Positions 47,679 through 59,300 of a stretch of DNA of 64,000 bases are shown here, piece after piece. How positions within the stretch are numbered: the first letter of the stretch is position 1; each line of letters begins with the position of its first letter. Below the pieces are notes generated by a model. The model worked only from the letters and a program-made list of their open reading frames with translations, was not told the origin of the DNA and ran no database searches. A program made the translations under genes and the position numbers. The stretch comes from Acidobacteriota bacterium (GTDB taxonomy: Bacteria > Acidobacteriota > Vicinamibacteria > Vicinamibacterales > SCN-69-37), in contig JADYYY010000016.1 in NCBI GenBank assembly GCA_020853395.1, positions 1 through 64,000 on the forward strand. Direction: 5' to 3'.

Positions 47679-48533
47679 CTAGAGTCCGGCGGTTACTTTC
47701 GCCGCGTTCGTCGCCGCCGTCAACTGCCGCGCATAGGCGGCGGGTGTGAGCCCGCCCAGTCCCTTCTTCGGCCGCTCTTCGTCGTATTCCCGTCGCCAGG
47801 TCTCGATGACGGCCTGCGCATGGGCCACGCTGGCAAACCAGTGCTCGTTGAGGCACTCGTCGCGGAAGCGCCCGTTGAACGATTCGATGTAGGCGTTCTG
47901 CGTGGGCTTGCCCGGATCGATCAGCTTCAGCGTGACGCCGCGCGTGGGCGCCCAGGTCAGCAAGGTGCGCCCGCAGAACTCCGGGCCGTTGTCCGTCCGC
48001 AGCACCTGCGGGAGGCCGCGGGTGATGGCCAGCGTCTCGAGCACGCGGGTGACCGATCCACCACCCAGCGCCCGCGCCGGCACCACCGCGATCGCTTCCG
48101 TGGTCGCGTCGTCGACGATCGTCAGGCCCTTCAGCACGCGGCCCTCAGCGGTCCGGTCGAAGACGAAGTCGGCTGACCAGACCTCGTTCGGGGCTTGGGG
48201 CCTGGCCAGCGGCTGCCGATCGGCGAGCGGGACCTTCTTCCGACGCCGACGTCGCACCTGCAGCCGCGCCTCCGCGTAGAGGCGCTCCACGCGCTTGTGA
48301 TTGACCAGGCGGCCCTCCTGCCGCAGCTTCAGGTAGATCATCCCGGCGCCATACCGGCGGTGGCGGTGCGCCAACGCGACGATGCGGCCGAGCACGCTGG
48401 GGTCGGGGTCGGGCCGCGGCACGTAGCGGAGCGCCGCCGCACTCATGTGCACGACGCGCAGCGCGTGCCGCTCGCGGAGTCCGCGGGCCACCATCGTCCG
48501 CACCACCTCGCGTCGAGCCGGTGCGGTCACCAC
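47679..48533 (-). CDS. IS3-family transposase OrfB (DDE integrase)
   Basis: Catalytic domain, 284 residues: D in WSADFVFD, D in LRTDNGPEFC and E in AYIESFNGRFRDECLNE form the DDE triad, with the HKRVERLYAEARLQVRRRRRKK linker before it. Normally made as an OrfAB fusion by -1 frameshifting at AAAAAAG (minus strand, 48539-48533), just at the orfA/orfB overlap. Its stop codon lies within the left inverted repeat. Confidence 0.93.
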   Translation of the reverse strand: MVTAPARREVVRTMVARGLRERHALRVVHMSAAALRYVPRPDPDPSVLGRIVALAHRHRRYGAGMIYLKLRQEGRLVNHKRVERLYAEARLQVRRRRRKKVPLADRQPLARPQAPNEVWSADFVFDRTAEGRVLKGLTIVDDATTEAIAVVPARALGGGSVTRVLETLAITRGLPQVLRTDNGPEFCGRTLLTWAPTRGVTLKLIDPGKPTQNAYIESFNGRFRDECLNEHWFASVAHAQAVIETWRREYDEERPKKGLGGLTPAAYARQLTAATNAAKVTAGL

Positions 48534-48790
48534 TTTTTTCGCAGCACCTCACGGGTCACCTCGTTTTTCAACAGGGCGTCCGCGAGCAGCTTCTTCAGCC
48601 GGCCGTTTTCGATCTCGAGCTCCTTCAGGCGCTTGGCGTCGGAGACGCTCATGCCGCCGAACTTGCTCCGCCAGAGGTAGTAGCTGCCCTCCGAGAACCC
48701 GTGCGTCCGGCACAGGTCCTTCACCGGCAGCCCCGCATCGGCCTCCCGCAGGAAGCCCACGATCTGCGCTTCCGTGAACCGCTTCTTCAT
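48527..48790 (-). CDS. IS3-family transposase OrfA
   Basis: DNA-binding part, 87 residues: KKRFTEAQIVGFLREADAG then a helix-turn-helix (VKDLCRTHGFSEGSYYLWRS) and a leucine-zipper-like tail (LKELEIENGRLKKLLAD). It ends RKKW at the slippery AAAAAAG where a -1 shift leads into OrfB. Intact, so the element could be active. Confidence 0.92.
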   Translation of the reverse strand: MKKRFTEAQIVGFLREADAGLPVKDLCRTHGFSEGSYYLWRSKFGGMSVSDAKRLKELEIENGRLKKLLADALLKNEVTREVLRKKW

Positions 48791-48861
48791 CGCCCGACCT
48801 TTCGCTAGGCCGGACTCTAAACCGAAACGCTACTCAGATCGGGGGAGACGTCAATGGTGCC

Positions 48862-51800
48862 GCTTCAATGAGGCCGCGGTTCATCAACCGCGGAAAGGAA
48901 CGGTCCTTCCGGCTCAAGATCCGGCACCAGTGGCTTCAATGAGGCCGCGGTTCATCAACCGCGGAAAGCACCTCCCGCCCCTCACGCGCCGCCAATGTGC
49001 CGGCGCTTCAATGAGGCCGCGGTTCATCAACCGCGGAAAGGCGACGGACGGCACGGCGCTCCTCGCCGATCTCGAGCTTCAATGAGGCCGCGGTTCATCG
49101 ACCGCGGAAAGCTTCGCCGACTGGTACGAGGCCCAGCACACGACCCAGCTTCAATGAGGCCGCGGTTCATCAACCGCGGAAAGCCGGTGGAGCCGCCCGA
49201 GAGCGTCGCGCCGATCTTGCTTCAATGAGGCCGCGGTTCATCAACCGCGGAAAGCGACCTGCCCGTGCCCCAAGTCCACGCGGGGCCACTTGCTTCAATG
49301 AGGCCGCGGTTCATCAACCGCGGAAAGGGCTTTCGACGGAAACAGATCCTCGATCAGGCACCCGCTTCAATGAGGCCGCGGTTCATCAACCGCGGAAAGG
49401 CGGCGGCACGACGGCGAAAGAGATCAGCCAGTTCGCTTCAATGAGGCCGCGGTTCATCAACCGCGGAAAGGTCCGATCTCCACGGAAGATCACCAGCACA
49501 CTCGGGCTTCAATGAGGCCGCGGTTCATCAACCGCGGAAAGGTCGCCCGAAACTGTCGCACGTGACCCACGATCTTGCTTCAATGAGGCCGCGGTTCATC
49601 AACCGCGGAAAGGAACGTCTCGGTGACCCAGGTCTGCGCGTTGCCGTAGCTTCAATGAGGCCGCGGTTCATCAACCGCGGAAAGGAGGCGTTCGCGTTTC
49701 TGCGGCCGGCGCTGCCGGAGCTTCAATGAGGCCGCGGTTCATCAACCGCGGAAAGTCGACGTTCCATCAGTAGCGCATACGCCGCCCGATTGCTTCAATG
49801 AGGCCGCGGTTCATCAACCGCAGAAAGAGCGTCGCCGTCACCTCCGGTGATCCACCCCTGCTAGCTTCAATGAGGCCGCGGTTCATCAACCGCGGAAAGA
49901 CGCGGGCCACAATCAGCGCCGCGTTCCACCGATCGCGCTTCAATGAGGCCGCGGTTCATCAACCGCGGAAAGTCGAGGTGGGCCCAATTCCCACGGACCG
50001 CGTGCCAGCTTCAATGAGGCCGCGGTTCATCAACCGCGGAAAGCTGATCGGCGGATGGGAGGACGACTGGATTGCCCGGCTTCAATGAGGCCGCGGTTCA
50101 TCAACCGCGGAAAGCCATGACGATGCTGCGCCTGGCGCCTGATGCCTCGCTAGCTTCAATGAGGCCGCGGTTCATCAACCGCGGAAAGGTCGTGCGCCTT
50201 GCCCGGGAACGCGATGCCGTCCCCTTCGCTTCAATGAGGCCGCGGTTCATCAACCGCGGAAAGGCGGATCTCTGCCGGCTGCTCGGCTACCGGACGTACT
50301 CGCTTCAATGAGGCCGCGGTTCATCAACCGCGGAAAGGCGGCGGGCGCGATCGTCCCCTGGGATGCCGACGCGCAGCTTCAATGAGGCCGCGGTGCATCA
50401 ACCGCGGAAAGCCCACCGCAGCGCCGGTGCCCATCAGATAGCTGGCGCTTCAATGAGGCCGCGGTTCATCAACCGCGGAAAGATCGGGCGGCGCTACGAC
50501 CTGCTCGGCGAAGTGCTGCTTCAATGAGGCCGCGGTTCATCAACCGCGGAAAGCGTGCGATGGGTCCGGTACCAGTCGGCGAACGTGGCGCTTCAATGAG
50601 GCCGCGGTTCATCAACCGCGGAAAGGATCTCGTCAATGGTCGCGTCCGTCCCCGTGCGCGCGCTTCAATGAGGCCGCGGTTCATCAACCGCGGAAAGCGG
50701 TCTGGGTGATGATCTTTTCGCCGTCCGCGTCCGGCTTCAATGAGGCCGCGGTTCATCAACCGCGGAAAGCAGTCCTGGATCGTCACGAGCCCGGCATCGT
50801 CCGCGTCGGGCTTCAATGAGGCCGCGGTTCATCAACCGCGGAAAGGGATGCGGGCTTTACCATCGATGTCCCGGAGATTGCGGCGCTTCAATGAGGCCGC
50901 GGTTCATCAACCGCGGAAAGAGGGTCTTGTAGCTCTCGGCCAGTTGCTCTTCGTGGCTTCAATGAGGCCGCGGTTCATCAACCGCGGAAAGGGCGCAGGG
51001 AGGATTGTGCGATGGGGTATCTCGACGCTTCAATGAGGCCGCGGGTCATCAACCGCGGAAAGCCGGGGTCTCGCCGAGCGCAAGGTGCTGTCGTGCCGCT
51101 TCAATGAGGCCGCGGTTCATCAACCGCGGAAAGACGTCAATAGCTGGAGCGACTACCTGCGTCTCAGCTCGAGCTTCAATGAGGCCGCGGTTCATCAACC
51201 GCGGAAAGAATCGCCACATAACCCCCGGAAGTCGACCGCATCGACGCTTCAATGAGGCCGCGGTTCATCAACCGCGGAAAGTTGGCCGCACTGATCCACC
51301 GCTAACTCCCGCGCGGTAGTCGGGCTTCAATGAGGCCGCGGTTCATCAACCGCGGAAAGGCGATCGACGCCGTGCGATCGCGGCAGGGCGCCGTGCTTCA
51401 ATGAGGCCGCGGTTCATCAACCGCGGAAAGTACACGCACGGCCGGCCGGCCTTGTCCTGTCCCATGCTTCAATGAGGCCGCGGTTCATCAACCGCGGAAA
51501 GCCCACGCCGGTCCTCGCCGCAGCGAAAGGAAAGTGTTGCTTCAATGAGGCCGCGGTTCATCAACCGCGGAAAGTGACGCACAACTATTGATCAGAAGCT
51601 CGAGGGGGTGCTTCAATGAGGCCGCGGTTCATCAACCGCGGAAAGGACACGCAACTCCTTTCCCTACAATCACTTACCGTTGGCTTCAATGAGGCCGCGG
51701 TTCATCAACCGCGGAAAGCCCCCACCTCCGAACCTCGTCTATCGCGTTCTGCGTGAAGCTTCAATGAGGCCGCGGTTCATCAACCGCGGAAAGCGCTCAT

Positions 51801-52443
51801 CGTGGCCGGGTTGAAATCGGCGCGCGCTTGGCTTCAATGAGGCCGCGGTTCATCAACCGCGGAAAGCAGCGCGCGGGCGGCGCGTCGCGGGCGGGCGATG
51901 TGCTTCAATGAGGCCGCGGTTCATCAACCGCGGAAAGAGATACCACGTGTGACCGTCGTCGGTGCTCGCCAAGCTTCAATGAGGCCGCGGTTCATCAACC
52001 GCGGAAAGCCGACGATCCGATCCCCCGGCGCTCCTCGCCGTAGTGCTTCAATGAGGCCGCGGTTCATCAACCGCGGAAAGACGAAGGCGTTCAGCGGCCA
52101 GTCGCCGCGCAGCGAGCTTCAATGAGGCCGCGGTTCATCAACCGCGGAAAGGCGTCGAACGCCGACTGGCTGTCGAGGGCGTCCTCGCTTCAATGAGGCC
52201 GCGGTTCATCAACCGCGGAAAGCTCTTGGGGAAACTCGCCCCGCACCTTCGCGATGTAAATCGCTTCAATGAGGCCGCGGTTCATCAACCGCGGAAAGCG
52301 TGCCACGTGTCGAGATAGCCGCCGTCCTGCACGGCTTCAATGAGGCCGCGGTTCATCAACCGCGGAAAGTCGGCACCAACTACGGACTCGTCTACGACAG
52401 CACCAACGCTTCAATGAGGCCGCGGTTCATCAACCGCGGAAAG
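48862..52443 (-). CRISPR. type I-G CRISPR array, 50 repeats and 49 spacers
   Basis: Fifty 36-base repeats with spacers of 35-42 bases. On the plus strand each repeat starts GCTTCAATGAGG and ends CGCGGAAAG, with a perfect 8-base stem CCGCGGTT/AACCGCGG and a CATC loop. On the minus strand the repeat ends ATTGAAGC, like the common 3' ATTGAAAC handle, so minus-strand transcription is favoured. Single-base variant repeats start at 49076, 49792, 50376 and 51027; none were seen from 51098 to the right end, fitting a leader on the right. I saw no repeated spacers. Confidence 0.98.
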
Positions 52444-52622
52444 GGCTGACCGGCTAAGTATACCGTTTTCAACGACCTGCAAGGCCATTCGCGAGTGCCA
52501 CGCCGCGGGACACGCGCGAGGAACCGCGCGCTGGTTGCGAACACCCCGGAACTGACTGACACCAAAGAACTTCACCCCTCGCGAGCGGTTGCCGCAGTCT
52601 GGCGATCACCTCGCCGCTCGCG
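52444..52622 (-). promoter_or_regulatory. putative CRISPR leader
   Basis: The 179 bases between the last repeat and cas4-cas1 hold no gene. Read on the minus strand toward the array, the final bases are comparatively AT-rich, with a TATACT hexamer (52462-52457) 13 bases from the first repeat. Position beside the adaptation genes, repeat orientation and unmutated repeats at this end favour leader function. No clear -35 partner was found. Confidence 0.5.
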
Positions 52623-54420
<1,798 letters not shown>

Positions 54421-54446
<26 letters not shown>

Positions 54447-54714
54447 CGACGAGTGAATACGCCTTGCCGAGCGATGCGATCACACGATCGCCGCGACCAT
54501 CCGAAGGGCCGAGGTCGACGAAGAGCACCTGATCTTTGCGGTGGTCGATGATCTCGCCGAGCGCATGGCGGCAGCGGGCGAGGTCCATGCCGCCGAGCTG
54601 GCACTCGAAGATCGAGTACTGGATCCGATCGCCGAACCCGCGCATCGTCTTGTACACCCGCGCGAGCCGCTTGTCGTCGCAGATGTCGTAGCAGACCAGG
54701 TAGGTCTTGCGCAT
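54421..54714 (-). CDS. cas2: CRISPR-associated endoribonuclease-fold protein Cas2
   Basis: Structural partner of Cas1 in spacer integration. The 97-residue protein is typical: KTYLVCYDICDDKRLARVYK with D10 after the first strand, then MRGFGDRIQYSIFECQLGG and VLFVDLG. It is first in the minus-strand adaptation operon and overlaps cas4-cas1. No strong promoter was seen upstream. Confidence 0.95.
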
Positions 54715-55258
54715 GGGAGGGCCCGAGCGAGGTTATCGGCCGGCCGCGCGCCCCGCTGTAGGAATGCAGGGCGTCACGAGTCGAAAACCGTCGCGCGTCA
54801 CGCGGCCGACAAGTCCTGCCGATGCAATGACATGTAAAGGGCCTGCCGCTCACTACGGACTGCCAAAACGGGTAGATGCGATGGAGATCCATGCTGTGGG
54901 GCTCGACCAAAACAGGTTGCGCATGCCGACCCAATCCGTCGAACCGCGATGCAAACCTTCCGCTTCCGCACACCAGTCTGGTGCAGCGGATGCCTCGATC
55001 GTCTGTTCCGCACGACCGCATCGTCTCCTTCCTCGAGCATCATGGCTGGCGGTCGCCAGCATCATCCCTTCCCGTCGATCGCAATGTGGCGGATCGGCGC
55101 GGCGAATCTGGTCCGCGCGTGATGCGAACCGCCTCCAAGCCCGATGCAAACGTCCTGGCACCATCCACCAAACTTTCAGCGGTTTCAGAAATCTTCAGGA
55201 TCGGCAGAACGACTTCGGGTGTGTCCCCCTGCCAGGATGCCTGCAAGGAGGCAACACC
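54715..55258. other. divergent intergenic region, no gene supported
   Basis: About 540 bases between cas2 (minus) and the hypothetical gene at 55259 (plus). Short open frames occur on both strands, but none has an RBS or recognisable domain. It should carry the cas2 promoter. The last bases hold a good AAGGAGG (55245-55251) for the next gene. It marks the right edge of the CRISPR-Cas locus. Confidence 0.5.
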
Positions 55259-56014
55259 ATGACCCGACACGAACGAGTCCGATACGAAATGCTGTTGAGA
55301 ATCCGCGATTTCGGGACCGCTCACCGCGAGCTGTTCCCGGAGTCGTTGTCCGGCCAGCGGGCATTCGCCGACGTGGGGCGCGCCATCGAGCAGATCGAGG
55401 CGCACAGCACGGCACGGCTCACTGCTGGCCGGGAGAGCCGCCGATCCAAGGCGGCGAGGCGCGCCGCCATGCTCGATCGGATGCGCGCGATCGCGCGGAC
55501 GTCGAAAGGCGTTCGCACGGCGGCCGGCACCGCGCTCGCGTTGCCGATGCCGGTGAGGAAGGCCGACGTCGCGGTCCTGACCGCGGCCCGTTCCTTCCTG
55601 AGCGAAGCCGAGGCCCATCACGATCAGTTCATCAGCCTCGGCCTGCCCCCCACCTGCTCCAGCGAGCTTCGCGAGGCGGCCGACGCCTTCGACGCCGCGC
55701 TGGCAGACCGGCGTGCCGGACGTTCCACGACGGCGGCCGCCCAGGCGGGCATCAGGGCGGCGCTGACCCTCGGGGCCAAGGCCGCCAGGACGCTCGACAT
55801 CGTGGTGGTCAACACCGTGGGGCACGATCCCGTCCTCATCGCCGCCTGGCGGCGCGACCGCACGATCGTCGAAGGCAAAGGACAGGGAGGTGCCACACCC
55901 GGCAGCGGGGACGCGGCGCCGGCGATCGTCGCGACGATGCCGGCCGCTGAAGCGAGTGACGACGCGCCGGCTCAGGCGCACACGACGGATGACCCGTTGC
56001 GGCGGGTGTCATGA
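55259..56014 (+). CDS. hypothetical helical protein
   Basis: A 251-residue protein, mostly alpha-helical by appearance: RYEMLLRIRDFGTAHRELFPES, then FADVGRAIEQIEAHSTAR, Arg/Ala-rich helices and an Ala/Pro-rich tail. From memory it resembles a family of uncharacterised proteins from Acidobacteria with the RDFGxAHRxLFPxS start; this was not checked. No signal peptide or membrane segment. The ATG has AAGGAGG at good spacing. Function unknown. Confidence 0.7.
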   Translation: MTRHERVRYEMLLRIRDFGTAHRELFPESLSGQRAFADVGRAIEQIEAHSTARLTAGRESRRSKAARRAAMLDRMRAIARTSKGVRTAAGTALALPMPVRKADVAVLTAARSFLSEAEAHHDQFISLGLPPTCSSELREAADAFDAALADRRAGRSTTAAAQAGIRAALTLGAKAARTLDIVVVNTVGHDPVLIAAWRRDRTIVEGKGQGGATPGSGDAAPAIVATMPAAEASDDAPAQAHTTDDPLRRVS

Positions 56015-56230
56015 CGTGCCGTTGGTACCGAACCCGCTCCGGCGAGACGTGGCTGGACGGGACGCGCTGACGATGGCGGGGGTCGGGCCGCCGTGCCTGG
56101 CCCCCGCACGTTGAACGTGCATCGGGCCTCTCAGGCCATCGCGACCTCCCGGAGCCGAGGCAACGAGCTCTCGTTTCCGACTCCTTGTCGCCACCAATAA
56201 CCACACGTGAACGCTGACGGCACCCGAGAC

Positions 56231-56236
56231 TACAAT
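56231..56236 (+). promoter_or_regulatory. possible -10 element of regulator gene
   Basis: TACAAT ends 8 bases before the ATG at 56245, so transcription would begin almost at the start codon, giving a leaderless or near-leaderless mRNA. No convincing -35 hexamer at 16-18 bases upstream. Confidence 0.3.
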
Positions 56237-56244
56237 GACCGGCC

Positions 56245-57687
56245 ATGCCGGCCGGCACCGGCTTCAGCTTCGGCCCCTTCCATCTCGACGTGCGGTCGCG
56301 GCGGCTGCGCCGCGACGACATGGCGATCGATCTGCCAGCCCGCCAATTCGATCTGCTCGCCACGCTCGTCGTCAACCCAGGCGTCACGCTGAGCAAGGAC
56401 CTGCTCACCAAAGCGGCGTGGCGCGACGTTGCGGTGGGCGACAACAGCCTGGTGCAGGCGATCTCGCAGTTGCGCGCCAGGCTCGACGAGAACGACGACC
56501 GCCGCTACATCCGTACCGTGTCGGGCCGCGGGTACTGTTTCGTCGCGCCCGTCGTGCCCACCGACGCCGACGGCCCGCACGCTGAGGTCGACGCACTGCT
56601 CGCGCCGTATCGTGCGCTCCTCGAGGGGCGCGCGGCGCTCGAGACCCTCGAGCGGCCGAGGATCGCCACGGCGAAGTCGACGTTCGAACGGCTGCTCACG
56701 CGCGACCGCCGCGATCCGCGGTTCCACGTGGGCCTCGCCAACGCCTGCGTGCTGCTCTACGAATCGACGCGTGCCGAGCCCGCACCCGACACGGATGCGC
56801 TGCGCCTGGCGGTGGCGCACGCGCGCGAGGCCTGCCGGCTCGACCCGAAGTACGGCGAGGCGTGGGCGACGCTCGGCTTCGTGCTCGACCGCGCGGGCCA
56901 GCCGGCCGATGCGCTCGCCGCCCTGCACTTCGCCGTCGACCTCGAACCCGACAATTGGAGACACCTGCTGCGCCTCTCGTACGGCAGTTGGGGCGACGCG
57001 CGGCTGCGCGCCGGGCGGCGCACGCTCTCGGTCTGTCCGCGCCTGCCGATGGCGCATCTGCTCGTCGCCACGGTCTACGTCGGCCGTGGCGCGCTCGCCG
57101 CGGCCGAATCGGAAATCGACGCGGCGCTCGCGGCGATGACCAGCCCATCGAGCGCCGCCGCGGGGTGCTCGACCGTGGCGGTCCACTGGCTCAACGGCCT
57201 CCTTCTCGCCGTGCGCGGACGAGACGACGATGCGGTGGCCGCGTTCGAACGCGAGCTCGCGGGAGAGTCGCGCGGTCATCTCTACGCACGCGAGTGCTGC
57301 GCGAACGCGTGGTACGCGATCGGCGCGTGCAGGCTGCGCCAGGGCGAGGCGGCCGCCGCGCGCGCTGGGTTCGAGCAGGCGATCGTGCGCCTGCCTCGGC
57401 ATCCGATGGCTCGTGCCGGGCTGCTGCTCGCGAAGCCTGGCGCGCTCGACGCCATGGCAGCACCTCTCGAGCCGGCAGCGTCGATCGACGTCGCCATCGC
57501 ACGAGCCGCGCTCCGCGTTGCACACGGTGACGTCGCCACGGCGGTGCGGCTCGTTGGCGCGGCGCTCGCCGCGGCGCCGCCAGGGAATGCCGGTTGGCTC
57601 GTGCCCATCGATCCGCTCCTCGGCGCACAGCGGGATCTCGCGTCCTGGGCGCCCGTGCTGGCGGCGCTGCACGAGCGGGCGATGTAG
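56245..57687 (+). CDS. winged-helix (OmpR/CadC-type) regulator with TPR repeats
   Basis: A 480-residue protein. Residues about 5-105 form a Trans_reg_C winged helix: FGPFHLDVRSRRLRRD, LPARQFDLLATLVVNPG, LVQAISQLRARLDEN and YIRTVSGRGYCFVAPV. The rest is tetratricopeptide-like helical repeats (AWATLGFVLDRAGQPADALAAL). Unlike CadC there is no membrane helix, so it is probably cytosolic. Such proteins are abundant in Acidobacteria; the target is unknown. Confidence 0.88.
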   Translation: MPAGTGFSFGPFHLDVRSRRLRRDDMAIDLPARQFDLLATLVVNPGVTLSKDLLTKAAWRDVAVGDNSLVQAISQLRARLDENDDRRYIRTVSGRGYCFVAPVVPTDADGPHAEVDALLAPYRALLEGRAALETLERPRIATAKSTFERLLTRDRRDPRFHVGLANACVLLYESTRAEPAPDTDALRLAVAHAREACRLDPKYGEAWATLGFVLDRAGQPADALAALHFAVDLEPDNWRHLLRLSYGSWGDARLRAGRRTLSVCPRLPMAHLLVATVYVGRGALAAAESEIDAALAAMTSPSSAAAGCSTVAVHWLNGLLLAVRGRDDDAVAAFERELAGESRGHLYARECCANAWYAIGACRLRQGEAAAARAGFEQAIVRLPRHPMARAGLLLAKPGALDAMAAPLEPAASIDVAIARAALRVAHGDVATAVRLVGAALAAAPPGNAGWLVPIDPLLGAQRDLASWAPVLAALHERAM

Positions 57688-57765
57688 GGCACACTTCCCG
57701 TGACTGCATCGCGCGCCCCGATGTCTCCACTCAGGCACACACGGCGCTGCTGGAAGGAGGACGAT

Positions 57766-58014
57766 GTGCTGCCCGTCGACGGGATCACGCTGGAGCTGAT
57801 TGCGCGGACTCTGCCCAGGCTGAGTCTCGCAGTGCCGCACAACTTGAAGTCGATTCGAGCTCACCAGGAAACCAGCGCGCTCGTGTTCGAGATGGACGAC
57901 GGATTCCTCGTCACCGTGCCGGTGTCCGAGGATCGAGATCACTACTGCTTCGAACTGCCCGGAGGCCATGTGGCAGTCATGGCCAAAGAACAAATATTGG
58001 GCAGGGCTCACTAG
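57766..58014 (+). CDS. small hypothetical protein
   Basis: An 82-residue protein of no recognised family. GTG at 57766 is chosen because AAGGAGG lies 5 bases upstream; the frame is open to 57700 without an RBS. Alternating hydrophobic stretches (ALVFEMDDGFLVTVPV, YCFELPGGHVAVMA) suggest a small beta-rich domain. It lies between the TPR regulator and the AttH-like gene on the same strand. Confidence 0.5.
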   Translation: MLPVDGITLELIARTLPRLSLAVPHNLKSIRAHQETSALVFEMDDGFLVTVPVSEDRDHYCFELPGGHVAVMAKEQILGRAH

Positions 58015-58069
58015 CCGCCGCGCCTGGCCGCGCGAGCGCCGCGTCGATGATCGGCCGCACAATGGACGC

Positions 58070-59227
58070 ATGGCGCGCTGGATTCCGGTCACGGTCACGC
58101 TGACGGCCGCGCTCGTCGTCGCCGCCGTAACGCCATCCCCCACGACAGCGACGCAGGGGCCGGCCCGGCGTCGAGCCACGCCGTCGCCAGGCTGGAAAGA
58201 CGCCGCGCCCGGACGTCTGATCGTGCTGCCGCGGGATCACGCCAGCCATCCGGACTTCAAGATCGAGTGGTGGTACTACACGGGGAACCTGAACGCGGCC
58301 GACGGCCGGCGGTTCGGCTACCAGGTGACCTTCTTCCGCATCGGCGTCGATCCGATGCCGGCGAACCCGTCGCGCTGGGCGGTGCGCGATCTCTTCATGG
58401 CGCACCTGGCGGTGTCGGACGTCGACGGCAAGCAGTACCGGTTCGCCGATCGCATGAACCGCACGGGGCCAGGGTGGGCCGGCGCCGCGACGGACCGTTA
58501 TCGCGTGTGGAACGAGGACTGGCAGGCGACGCTCGATCCCGACGGCACGCACCGGCTGACCGCGACGACCGCGGACTTCGGCGTCGATCTGACGCTCGCA
58601 CCGGGCAAGCCCCCCGTCCTTCACGGCGACCGCGGCTACAGCCGGAAAGGATCGACGCCCGGCAACGCGTCGCACTACTACTCGCTCACGCGCATGCCGA
58701 CGCGCGGCACGATCGTGGCCGGCGGCCGGCGGATCGCCGTGACGGGCACAAGTTGGATGGATCACGAGTTCGGCACGAGCTTCCTCGAGCCAACCCAGGT
58801 CGGCTGGGACTGGTTCTCCATCCAGCTCGACGACGGGCGCGAGCTGATGCTGTTCGAGCTGAGGCAGAAAGACGGCGGCGTCGATCCGCGATCGAGCGGC
58901 ACGCTCGTCGATGCCGACGGCGCGGCGACGCCGGTCCGCCTCGACAGCGGCTTCCGGCTGGAGCCGGGACGACGATGGACGTCGCGGGCGAGCGGCGCGA
59001 CCTATCCCGTGGAGTGGCGTGTGCGCGTGCCGGCGGCGGCGCTCGATTTGGCGGTGTCGGCCGCGCTCGACGATCAGGAACTGCGCACCGAGCGATCGAC
59101 GGGCGTCACGTATTGGGAAGGCGCCGTCGACGTGGCCGGCACGTCTGGCGGCCGGCGCGTCGCCGGGCGCGGCTACCTCGAGATGACGGGCTACTCGGGG
59201 CAGGTCATGGGCGACTTCCTCAGATAG
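58070..59227 (+). CDS. exported AttH/CrtC-like lipocalin-fold protein
   Basis: A 385-residue protein with a signal peptide (about 1-27) and the double-lipocalin signature of the AttH/carotenoid 1,2-hydratase family: FKIEWWYYTGNL, RFGYQVTFFRIG, LFMAHLAVSDVDG, SHYYSLTRM, SWMDHEFGTS and WDWFSIQLDDGRELMLFELR. Hydratase activity on carotenoids is known for some members, but no carotenoid genes are nearby, so the substrate is open. Confidence 0.85.
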   Translation: MARWIPVTVTLTAALVVAAVTPSPTTATQGPARRRATPSPGWKDAAPGRLIVLPRDHASHPDFKIEWWYYTGNLNAADGRRFGYQVTFFRIGVDPMPANPSRWAVRDLFMAHLAVSDVDGKQYRFADRMNRTGPGWAGAATDRYRVWNEDWQATLDPDGTHRLTATTADFGVDLTLAPGKPPVLHGDRGYSRKGSTPGNASHYYSLTRMPTRGTIVAGGRRIAVTGTSWMDHEFGTSFLEPTQVGWDWFSIQLDDGRELMLFELRQKDGGVDPRSSGTLVDADGAATPVRLDSGFRLEPGRRWTSRASGATYPVEWRVRVPAAALDLAVSAALDDQELRTERSTGVTYWEGAVDVAGTSGGRRVAGRGYLEMTGYSGQVMGDFLR

Positions 59228-59300
59228 CCGCGCCGTCCCGATTCGTCCGCATTCTGTCCGCGCCGTTGTTCCGGCCGCGGCTTCATCGTAGGCTCAGAGC

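Larger units (their letters stand above)
47647..48853 (-). mobile_element. complete IS3-family insertion sequence
   Basis: A 1207-bp element. Imperfect terminal inverted repeats at 47647-47690 and 48809-48853 share TGACGTC, TGAGTAGCG and TAGAGTCCGGC in the same order, with TG...CA termini as in IS3. It carries overlapping orfA and orfB with a slippery AAAAAAG. Flanking bases (GAAC on the left, ATGG on the right) show no target-site duplication. It lies between the CRISPR array and cas3. Confidence 0.92.

Noticed and set aside
47643-48858. Target-site duplication for the IS3 element
   Set aside because: Flanks GAAC and ATGG do not match at 3-5 bases, so none is claimed.
48774-52125. Open frames over the CRISPR array reading RPRFINRGK repeatedly
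   Set aside because: They are translations of the 36-base repeat and change with spacer length; not genes.
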